DNA of 35,702 bases from JBCBEX01 sp038528235 (GTDB lineage Bacteria > Bacteroidota > Rhodothermia > Rhodothermales > Rubricoccaceae). Below the pieces are notes generated by a model. That model did not search any database, was not told the DNA's origin, and worked only from the letters and a program-made list of their open reading frames with translations. The DNA is taken from NCBI GenBank assembly GCA_038528235.1, contig JBCBEX010000041.1:1-35702 (forward strand), written 5' to 3'. Every line of letters begins with the position of its first letter. Position 1 is the first letter of the stretch. The position numbers and the translations under genes were made by a program. Positions 8,708 through 15,460 of the stretch are shown here, piece after piece.

Positions 8708-9871
8708 CTACTCGCCAGCCTCGCGGGCGCGGGCAGCCTCGTCCTGCTCGCGGCGCACCTCGCGATGGCGGCGCTCGTTGACGGTTGGGTCCTCGCTCAT
8801 GAAGACCCACAGCCGGATGACACCGTCCTGGTGCGCGCTCGCCATGAGGGCCCCCGTGCGGCTGAAGTCGAGGTACTCGGCCTGGTCGCCTGCGTGGACC
8901 TGCAGCGCCGTGTAGACGCGGCCCTCGCCGAGCACGTCCGCCGTGCGGAAGAAGCGGATGAACGGGTCGTTGCCCGCCGTAACGATGTACTGCCCGTCTG
9001 GCGTCCAGGTGGCGACTTCGATCTTGTGGCCGCTGCGGTCGAAGCGGCGCAGCAGCTCGCCCTCGGGGAAGCTGTAGACGTGGACCAGCCCCTCGGTGTC
9101 GCCCACCACGATCTTGTCGGCGTCGGGGTGGAAGCGGCCGGTGATGAAGTGGTGGTTTTTGTTGCCGTCGGTGAGCGAGATATCCTCGTCGATGTCGAGC
9201 ACGAGGGCGTCGGTGGCGACCTCCCAGACCTGCACGCGGCCGTCCTGCCCAATGGCCATCACGTAGCGGTCGTCCTCGGTGAAGTCGACCTCGTTGATGG
9301 TCGTCCCGAAGTTGTAGGTCTTGGCCTCGACGCCCTCCGGCATGGCGAAGACGCGGAGGAAGCCCTGCTTCTCCCCCGCTTCGTTGCGGCTGTACTCCTC
9401 CCCCGCAGCGAGGTAGCGCCCGTTGTGGCTCCACGCGAGCCCATCGATGCCTGCGTTGAGCTCGTGCTCCTGGAGCGTCTCGCCGGTCTCGGCGTCGAAG
9501 ACGCGCAGCATGAAGTCCTCCGACACCGAGGCGACCATGGTGCCGTCCGGGCTCCAGGCCACGCGCTCGATCTCCTGCGGGAGCGTCCGCCGCCACAGCT
9601 CCGTGCCGTCGGAGGTGCGCCACACGATCACGGTGTTGTCGAACTTGGTGCCGCTCACGAGGCGATGGCCGTCGTAGGAGAACTCCACCGACTCGACGGA
9701 GCCCGCCTCGCCGTAGACATCCGCGAGGCGCATCCAGACGGGGTTGAGCGCGAGGCGCTTGTCATCGGTGCGCGGCTGGACGCCAAACTGCGCTGCCGCC
9801 GCCGGGACGAGCACCGGTGCGAGCACGAGGGCCGCGAGCGTGAGGGCAGAAAGTCGGAACGTGGCGTGCAT
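8708..9871 (-). CDS. Secreted WD40-repeat beta-propeller protein
   Basis: The 387-residue protein has a Sec signal peptide (hydrophobic 7-27, ending AAAQ). About seven WD40-like blades follow, each with the pattern ...FSxDGxxLVSG...VIVW or a variant, for example VAWSPDGTMVASVSEDFMLRVFD, ATWTPDGQYIVTAGN and LDFSRTGALMASAHQDGVIRLWV. It ends in a charged, Arg/Glu-rich tail (about 365-387). WD40 propellers are binding scaffolds. A role here in holding a glycan or a partner enzyme in the periplasm is possible, but nothing in the sequence proves it. The gene starts only 4 bases from a perfect TTAAACGTTTAA palindrome, so a regulated promoter probably begins here and drives the distal genes down to the sulfatase. 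Start ATG 9871 is the first one after that operator. Confidence 0.9.
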   Translation of the reverse strand: MHATFRLSALTLAALVLAPVLVPAAAAQFGVQPRTDDKRLALNPVWMRLADVYGEAGSVESVEFSYDGHRLVSGTKFDNTVIVWRTSDGTELWRRTLPQEIERVAWSPDGTMVASVSEDFMLRVFDAETGETLQEHELNAGIDGLAWSHNGRYLAAGEEYSRNEAGEKQGFLRVFAMPEGVEAKTYNFGTTINEVDFTEDDRYVMAIGQDGRVQVWEVATDALVLDIDEDISLTDGNKNHHFITGRFHPDADKIVVGDTEGLVHVYSFPEGELLRRFDRSGHKIEVATWTPDGQYIVTAGNDPFIRFFRTADVLGEGRVYTALQVHAGDQAEYLDFSRTGALMASAHQDGVIRLWVFMSEDPTVNERRHREVRREQDEAARAREAGE

Positions 9872-9875
9872 GCGG

Positions 9876-9887
9876 TTAAACGTTTAA
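9876..9887 (-). promoter_or_regulatory. LacI-type operator upstream of the WD40 gene
   Basis: A perfect 12-bp palindrome TTAAACGTTTAA lies in the 67-base gap between the GH2 stop and the WD40 start, ending 4 bases from the ATG. On the minus strand CACTATAACC just before it could be a -10 region. Identical or near-identical sites lie upstream of the receptor gene, lacI and dctP. Confidence 0.8.
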
Positions 9888-9938
9888 GTGGTTATAGTGC
9901 TGGCTCTCTCCTCGCGAACGGGTATTCCGGCAGCAGCC

Positions 9939-11876
9939 CTAGAGCCCGAGTGGCCCGGCGGGGACATCGCCGTCTTCGAGGCGGTCGTACCACCGCAGGA
10001 GGACGTCGGCGGCGTGCTTGCGAGTGCCCGTCTCCGAGAAGAGGCCCTTGCGGTTCCAGAACTGCTGGTAGCGCGGGTGCCAGCGGCGTGGGCTGCGGAA
10101 GTCTTTGAGGACCCACGGCACCGTACCGACGACCTCGGGCGTGCCGAGCGCGACGGCCATCGTGTGATCGACGAGCGCGGCCTGGTATTCCTCCGTCCAG
10201 CGCTCCGGCTCGTCCGTCGGCCCGTGGAGGCCTGCGACGGCCCCAGCCCCGAACTCGCTCAGCACGAGCGGCTTGTCGTAGGGCACCTCGAACGACACCT
10301 CAGCGATCTCGGCGGGGGTGCGGCTGCCGTACCACCCGACGTAGGTGTTCACGGCAAGCACGTCGAGGTAGGCCCCGAGCGGATCGTCCACGCGCTGCAC
10401 GAGGCTGTTCGCCCGACCGCCGGTGTCCCCAATACGCCCCCCAGCCCCGTCAGCGGCGGCGGCCTCGATGCTGGAGCTCTTGAGTGCAGCCGTAACGAGG
10501 CGAGTGGGGTCATACGTGCGTACGTCGCCGATGAGGGTCCTCAGGAAGTGCATGCGGTCCTCGGTGATGGGCGTCTCGTTGGCGACGCTCCAGAGGATGA
10601 CGCTCGCGCGGTTCTCGTCGCGGTCCAGCATCGCGCGGAGCATGGCGCGGGCCGTGGCGAGCGTTTGTGGGCTGGCGTAGTCGATCTCCTCCCAGTAGAC
10701 CGGGATCTCGGCCCACAGCAGCAGCCCGAGGCTGTCGGCGAGGGCGGCGGCCCGCTCGGAGTAGGGGTAGTGCGCGAGGCGGACGAAGTTGGCGTTGACC
10801 GACATCGCCGCCTCGAAGAGCGCGAGCAGGTCGGCGTCCGTGGTAGCGCGGCGGCCCCGCGCGTCGAAGGCTTCCTCGTGCGTCGAGACGCCGCGCAGGA
10901 AGACGGGCTGGCCGTTGAGCAGCAACTCACTTCCCCGCGTGGCGACGGTGCGGAATCCCACGTTCTCAGCCACCCGGTCTTCTGCCGTCTCGACCACGAC
11001 TTCATAACGTTTCGGATTCTCGGGCGACCAACGCTCTACGCCCACATCGGCAAGTTGGAACGTCACCGTAGCCTCGCCGTCGCTGTTGGCGCGGGTCTCA
11101 GCAGCGAGGCCGACTTCGGGGATTGAGACCGTCACGTCGGCTCCGTCTGCGTCCGGCCCCGCGACCTCAACGCGCGCCTCGACGCGCTCGCTGCCGCCCG
11201 CACCGTCGTCTAAGAACCGAACCGCGAGATCGTGGACGTACGTCTCGGGCGTGAGCACGAGCCAGACGGGCCGCGTGAGGCCGCCGTAGTTCCACCAGTC
11301 GGTGCGCCGCGCGGGCACGCCGTCGTCGCGACGGCTGTTGTCCACGGCCACGACGAGGCTGTTCTCGCCGTCGGCGCGGAGCCGGTCGGTCACGTCGAAG
11401 GCGAACGGGGTGAAGCCGCCCTCGTGAACGCCGAGCTTCTCATCGTTGAGAAACACGTGCGTCATGTAGTTCGCCGCCTCGAAATGGAGGAAGACGCGGC
11501 CTCCGTCGCCTGATGTGGCGTATTGAGGCGTCTCAAAGCGCTTACGGACCCACACCGGTCCCTCGTAGAGCCAGAGCTGCGGGTCCTGGTGGTTGAAGTC
11601 GCCCGGCACCGTGAGCGTGGGCGCGGAGTCCCACTCGTACTCCACGAGTTCACCCGGTGCCGCCACGCGGTCGGCGGGGAAGTCGCGGCGGCTGTTACGG
11701 TTGCGCAGCGCCTGCCCAAACGGCTCCACGAGGTAGTGCCAGTCCCCATTCAGGCTTACGCGGCCGCGGTCGTAGAGCTGTCCCACAGGATCCACGGGCT
11801 GCGCGCGTACCACGCCCTGCGCACCGAGGAGCGTGAGGACGAACCCGAACAAGAGGACCGAAGCTGAACGGCGCAT
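9939..11876 (-). CDS. uidA: Secreted GH2 beta-glucuronidase
   Basis: The protein has 645 residues with a Sec signal peptide ending VRAQ. GH2 architecture is clear: a jelly-roll sugar-binding domain (about 40-210, with WLYEGPVWVRKRF and WWNYGGLTRPVWL), an immunoglobulin-like domain (about 210-310) and a TIM barrel. The acid/base is Glu434 in SVANETP and the nucleophile is Glu541 in LSEFGAG. FWNRKG near the C-terminus gives Asn608-x-Lys610. The NxK pair binds the carboxylate of glucuronic acid in known beta-glucuronidases (E. coli Asn566/Lys568) and separates them from GH2 beta-galactosidases. Removal of terminal glucuronic acid from the glycan is therefore likely, in the periplasm or outside. 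Galacturonidase activity is a less likely alternative. The gene sits 31 bases after the Tat-exported 305-residue protein gene and precedes the WD40 operator. Confidence 0.9.
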   Translation of the reverse strand: MRRSASVLLFGFVLTLLGAQGVVRAQPVDPVGQLYDRGRVSLNGDWHYLVEPFGQALRNRNSRRDFPADRVAAPGELVEYEWDSAPTLTVPGDFNHQDPQLWLYEGPVWVRKRFETPQYATSGDGGRVFLHFEAANYMTHVFLNDEKLGVHEGGFTPFAFDVTDRLRADGENSLVVAVDNSRRDDGVPARRTDWWNYGGLTRPVWLVLTPETYVHDLAVRFLDDGAGGSERVEARVEVAGPDADGADVTVSIPEVGLAAETRANSDGEATVTFQLADVGVERWSPENPKRYEVVVETAEDRVAENVGFRTVATRGSELLLNGQPVFLRGVSTHEEAFDARGRRATTDADLLALFEAAMSVNANFVRLAHYPYSERAAALADSLGLLLWAEIPVYWEEIDYASPQTLATARAMLRAMLDRDENRASVILWSVANETPITEDRMHFLRTLIGDVRTYDPTRLVTAALKSSSIEAAAADGAGGRIGDTGGRANSLVQRVDDPLGAYLDVLAVNTYVGWYGSRTPAEIAEVSFEVPYDKPLVLSEFGAGAVAGLHGPTDEPERWTEEYQAALVDHTMAVALGTPEVVGTVPWVLKDFRSPRRWHPRYQQFWNRKGLFSETGTRKHAADVLLRWYDRLEDGDVPAGPLGL

Positions 11877-11907
11877 GGTGGTGAAGCAGACGAAACCGAA
11901 GCAGGAG

Positions 11908-12825
11908 CTAGGATGAGAGTTGGGCGAGGAGGTCTGCTGCGCTGAGTCGGCCTGCGAAGTGGTGCCCGGCCGCGCGCATCGCCCTGAAAGAAGCGCCTAC
12001 AGCGCGGGCGTAGATACTAGCGCCCGGTGCCTCGGCGGCAGCATCGAGGGCCTTCGGCGATACGGGCCGCGCCTGGCGCACCGCATGCGCAGCCTGGAAC
12101 GCGGGGTCGGCGGGATTGAGGAAGGCCAGGTCGGGGGCGCCGTCGAGCACCGCCAGGGCCAGCCGTTCGGCCTCGTCGTAGCGAGCCTGGTCCCACGCCA
12201 CAAAGCGCGGCACCCAATCGACCACGTCGTCGCGATCGGGGGTGTAGGTGTGCAAGCGAATGCCAACGCGCTGGTCGACGACGCGGAGAAGCTCGGCGAG
12301 CGACGCCACGTCCGGGCGCGTGTCCTCGGCAGGGCTTGCCTCGTGGAGCGCGCGCAGCAGTGCGGCGTCGCGCATGCGCGAAACGTCGGCGTCAGGCTGC
12401 CCGAGCACCGGAGCGGCAGCGTAGTGCCCCACCCAGCCAAGCGCCCACGCGAGGCGCTGCTCGGCCATGTCGCCGCGGTAGCCGCTGCGGTCGTGCGGGC
12501 GGTCGTCGCGGTTCGCCCAGAGCGTGCGCAGATCGCCGAGCAGGCTTACGACCTCGGCGGGCGTCGCCGGGACCGAGTCGGCGGCGACGGCCTGCTGGTC
12601 AAACATCGCTAGCGTCGCGCGGAGGTCGGCGGGCGTCGTCTGGTCCGCCACGGCGAGGCGCAGGGCGTCGGCGATCGCCACGCGCGAGGCCATGCCGACA
12701 TACCCGGTCTGTGCACCGACGCGCCCCGACACGAGGGCATCGGTGAGCGCACGCGCCGAGCTAGCGGCGAGCGCGAGCCCGGCAGAGACGAGCGCGGAGC
12801 GGAGAAGGAAGTCGCGGCGATCCAT
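11908..12825 (-). CDS. Tat-exported protein resembling a degenerate zinc-dependent phospholipase C
   Basis: I recognise no characterised family with certainty. The 305 residues begin with a twin-arginine signal (DRRDFLLRS, then a hydrophobic run to about 27). The central AWALGWVGHYAAAPVLG (His134) mirrors TFGWVTHQACDGYLK of the adjacent upstream gene. Near the end, GASIYARAVG mirrors RGSIYARVLA of that same neighbour. I infer that the two are diverged paralogues with the mostly helical zinc-dependent phospholipase C fold. In this copy the aspartate of the H-x3-D metal motif is replaced by Ala138, so it may be non-catalytic. Its partner lacks an obvious signal, so the pair may not act together. 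Lipase-like, glycan-binding or structural roles are all open. Confidence 0.8.
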   Translation of the reverse strand: MDRRDFLLRSALVSAGLALAASSARALTDALVSGRVGAQTGYVGMASRVAIADALRLAVADQTTPADLRATLAMFDQQAVAADSVPATPAEVVSLLGDLRTLWANRDDRPHDRSGYRGDMAEQRLAWALGWVGHYAAAPVLGQPDADVSRMRDAALLRALHEASPAEDTRPDVASLAELLRVVDQRVGIRLHTYTPDRDDVVDWVPRFVAWDQARYDEAERLALAVLDGAPDLAFLNPADPAFQAAHAVRQARPVSPKALDAAAEAPGASIYARAVGASFRAMRAAGHHFAGRLSAADLLAQLSS

Positions 12826-12845
12826 GGGCTCGATTGAAGGGGCCG

Positions 12846-13787
12846 TCAGAGCGAGGCGTTGAGGACGACCTCGGGCACGCCGTCGCTGCCGGGCTGCGTC
12901 TCCAAGATGGGGTTGAGCGTGTCGAGATCGGCAGTCCCATCGAGCACGTCGCCTGCGAGGCGCAGCAACTGCACGGTGAGCGCGAGCACCCGGGCGTAGA
13001 TGCTACCGCGCTGCTCGGCCTCGGCCATTGCGGCATCCATGTCGCCTGCGACGACGGGGTCGGCTTCGCCGCCCGCGATGCGGATGAGCGCGTCGTCGGC
13101 GTCGTAGAAGCGGATGTCGTGGACGAAGCGGCGGAGGTGCTCGGGGTCGGCGTCTGTGGCGGCGTCGGCGTAGCGCGTGAGCGAGATGTAGTCAGCGTCG
13201 AGCAGCCGGAAGTACGCCCAAAGCCGGTCTTGGAGCGAGCTGCCGTGCCGCCTCGACGCAGGGGCGAAGAGTTTGAGGATCTGGCGCTGGACCTGGAGGG
13301 CCGCGGCGTCCTCGGCCGCGGGCACGTCGAGCGCAGAGGCGGCCGGGTGACCTTCCATCCGGTAGTCGAAGATCGACGGCGCGAACGGAGCGAGTCGGCC
13401 TCCGTCGGCGCGCTCGCGCAGCATAAGCACGTCGTGCGTGATGCGGGCGTCCGAGGGCGGCGTCTTGAGGTGATCGGGGTCGGCGTGGTACTCCGGGATG
13501 ATGCCGCGGTAGACCTGCTTGAGGTAGCCGTCGCAGGCCTGGTGCGTGACCCAGCCAAAGGTGAAGGCCGCGCGCGCGATGTCGTCGCCCGCCAGCGGGA
13601 GCCGGTCACGCAGGTGCGCCATCAGCGGACGGATACCGTGGCGCCCGCCGCCGCAAGCGCTACCGAGCCACACAGCACGCGGAGCCGCCTCGGCTGCCGC
13701 GAGAAAGGCGCGCGACATCCGCGCGTCGCGCTGTGCGAGGCGGACGCCCTCCTGGGCAAAGATGACGTGGCCGACGTACTCGGACAT
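12846..13787 (-). CDS. Zinc-dependent phospholipase C-like protein
   Basis: The predicted 313 residues start at ATG 13787, giving MSEYVGHVIFAQEG. An in-frame ATG at 13817 would add ten residues. The sequence resembles the Zn_dep_PLPC group: an early His (His7), His50 and His58 in the GGGRHGIRPLMAHL stretch, then GWVTHQACD with His82-x3-Asp86, and His101/His106 further on. That spacing fits the metal ligands of helical zinc phospholipases C. No signal peptide or membrane segment is seen, so the protein looks cytoplasmic unless exported by another route. Bacterial members of this group are mostly uncharacterised, and a role in a glycan locus is not known to me. The next gene downstream, 20 bases away, is a probable degenerate paralogue. 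The family assignment is by motif pattern alone. Confidence 0.72.
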   Translation of the reverse strand: MSEYVGHVIFAQEGVRLAQRDARMSRAFLAAAEAAPRAVWLGSACGGGRHGIRPLMAHLRDRLPLAGDDIARAAFTFGWVTHQACDGYLKQVYRGIIPEYHADPDHLKTPPSDARITHDVLMLRERADGGRLAPFAPSIFDYRMEGHPAASALDVPAAEDAAALQVQRQILKLFAPASRRHGSSLQDRLWAYFRLLDADYISLTRYADAATDADPEHLRRFVHDIRFYDADDALIRIAGGEADPVVAGDMDAAMAEAEQRGSIYARVLALTVQLLRLAGDVLDGTADLDTLNPILETQPGSDGVPEVVLNASL

Positions 13788-13848
13788 GGCATGGAAAAGC
13801 GAGCCTCCGGCGAGCAAACTCGTCCGGCGGAAACGACGAGGGGCAAGA

Positions 13849-13878
13849 CCCCCGGACGCCCTTCCGAGCGGCCGGGGG
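13849..13878 (-). other. Strong GC stem-loop between the beta-helix and phospholipase-like genes
   Basis: CCCCCGG (13849-13855) can pair with CCGGGGG (13872-13878), with a further short CGC/GCG stem inside. It lies in the 126-base gap of the minus-strand operon. No T-run follows on the minus strand, so it does not look like an intrinsic terminator. A block to 3' exonucleases or partial attenuation, which would favour the receptor and helix messages, is plausible. Confidence 0.45.
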
Positions 13879-13913
13879 AGAACGTGAGCGCGCGTCAGCG
13901 CACATGGACCGAG

Positions 13914-15401
13914 CTAGCGGACGACCGTGAGGCGCTGCGTCTGCGTCTGGCCCCCCGCGCTCAGGCGCACCACGTAGGTGCCCGAGGATAGCCCCGCAGC
14001 GTCGAGGGTCGCGTCGTAGCTCCCAGCGGCTTGGAACCTGTCGGCAAGGAGAGCGACGCTGCGACCGAGCAGGTCGTACACCTCCAGCCGCACCTCTGCA
14101 GCCTCATCGAGGCGGTATCGCAGCGTGGCGCGCTCTGCGAACGGGTTCGGGTAGGCCGCCTCCAGCGCGAAGGCACGGGCGAGCGGAGCCTCGTCCTCCG
14201 CGTCCACCATTAGGCCAAACCAGACCAGCGCACCGATCGGCTGTCCGTCTGTGCCTCCGGTGAGCGACGCACCGCCGGTGTAGCTGTAGTCGTACGGCTG
14301 CCCTGCGAAGTCGAACGGAGCGGGCTGCGGGTCGGCAAACCCGAGCGTCGCAGGCGACTCGTTGAGGAAGTCTGCCTCGTCAGCGATGCCCTCGAAGGCG
14401 TCAGAAAGGAACACGACCGGGCCCGGGCCCTCGATGTCAGCCGGGTCGACGAACACGTTCAGGTTGCGGACGAGATGCGACCCGCCCGCTTCCAGCGAGT
14501 CGGCCTCGAAGACTTCTAGCGTTTCGAGTTCGCCTTCGTCTTCTTCGCCGCCCTCGAATCCGGCGTTGATGACCATCAGGTTCTCGATGAGCGAGTTCTC
14601 GATGATCGAGCGGTCCGCCGGGTCCGTGCCGTCGCCACCCGACTCCTGGAAGAAGAAGCGGCGGAGGTGATGGTAGGTGTTGTTCCGCAGCTCGAGCGAC
14701 CCAATGTTGGCGCGACCGCCGCGAATGAAGGCGTTGTTGATGCTGTAGAAGGTGCTGTTCGTGATCTTGATCTCCGACACGTTCGAGTCCCGGGTGTCGA
14801 TGAAGTTGCCTTCGGAGCCGACCGGGTTGCCGTCGCCGTCGAACGAGCCGATGCTGGCCCCGAGCACGGTGTCGAGGATGACTGTCGTGTTCGGTCCATC
14901 GAGCCGGATCACGTCCTCGGTCTCGTCGAAGAAGACGACGTCGATGGCGGTGAGCGAGGAGCCGTCTTCGCGCAAGCGGATCTGCCGGTTCTCGGCCACG
15001 CCGAGCGGCGTCCGGTTCGTCAGTGCGATGTCTTCGAGCGTGATGGCGATGGTGCCATTGTTGCGCACGTCGAAGGCGCGGAAGGTGTCGCCACCGCCCC
15101 CAGCCGGGTCGCTCGTGCGGATGAGCGCACAGCCGGAGAATTCGCCGTTGCCGATGCCCTGGAACGTAGTCACGCAGTCTCCCTCGCCCGTTGCACGAAA
15201 CGTGACATCGACGACGGGGTTGAGTTGCTCGGTGGTGAGGTAGGTCTGGCCACGCTGGAGCTCGAAGATGGTCCCGGCGATCACCGTTTCGGCGTTGGCA
15301 ATCTCGTTGAGTGCGCCAGGGATTGCCGGGACGGAGACGACCGGCTGGGCCACGACTGGGGCCGCCACGAGGACGGCGAGAAGGGTAGCGAAGTGTCGCA
15401 T
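13914..15401 (-). CDS. Secreted parallel beta-helix protein with type IX-style C-terminal sorting domain
   Basis: The protein has 495 residues with a Sec signal peptide (to about AQPV, residue 20). Residues about 40-330 contain repeated Asn/Ile/Leu-rich turns (VIRLDGPNTTVILDTVLG, EIKITNSTFYSINNAFI, LELRNNTYHHLRRFFF), typical of right-handed beta-helix proteins of the DUF4957/chondroitinase-B-like type. The end of that region, PYDYSYTGG...TDGQPIGAL, resembles the tail of such domains. The last about 86 residues (AAYPNPFAERATLRYRL through SSGTYVVRL) are a Por/T9SS-style sorting domain, implying delivery to the cell surface or medium. The position next to the TonB receptor suggests a surface glycan-binding protein or lyase serving that receptor. 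I see no catalytic signature that would decide between them. It lies 59 bases from the receptor's stop. Confidence 0.88.
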   Translation of the reverse strand: MRHFATLLAVLVAAPVVAQPVVSVPAIPGALNEIANAETVIAGTIFELQRGQTYLTTEQLNPVVDVTFRATGEGDCVTTFQGIGNGEFSGCALIRTSDPAGGGGDTFRAFDVRNNGTIAITLEDIALTNRTPLGVAENRQIRLREDGSSLTAIDVVFFDETEDVIRLDGPNTTVILDTVLGASIGSFDGDGNPVGSEGNFIDTRDSNVSEIKITNSTFYSINNAFIRGGRANIGSLELRNNTYHHLRRFFFQESGGDGTDPADRSIIENSLIENLMVINAGFEGGEEDEGELETLEVFEADSLEAGGSHLVRNLNVFVDPADIEGPGPVVFLSDAFEGIADEADFLNESPATLGFADPQPAPFDFAGQPYDYSYTGGASLTGGTDGQPIGALVWFGLMVDAEDEAPLARAFALEAAYPNPFAERATLRYRLDEAAEVRLEVYDLLGRSVALLADRFQAAGSYDATLDAAGLSSGTYVVRLSAGGQTQTQRLTVVR

Positions 15402-15460
15402 GGGAGGAAGTGGTTTAGTGGAGAGCGAGCCTACGGGAGTCGTCGGCTCATGGGGAGGAG

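Noticed and set aside
13849..13878. Stem-loop as an intrinsic terminator
   Set aside because: No T-run follows on the minus strand.
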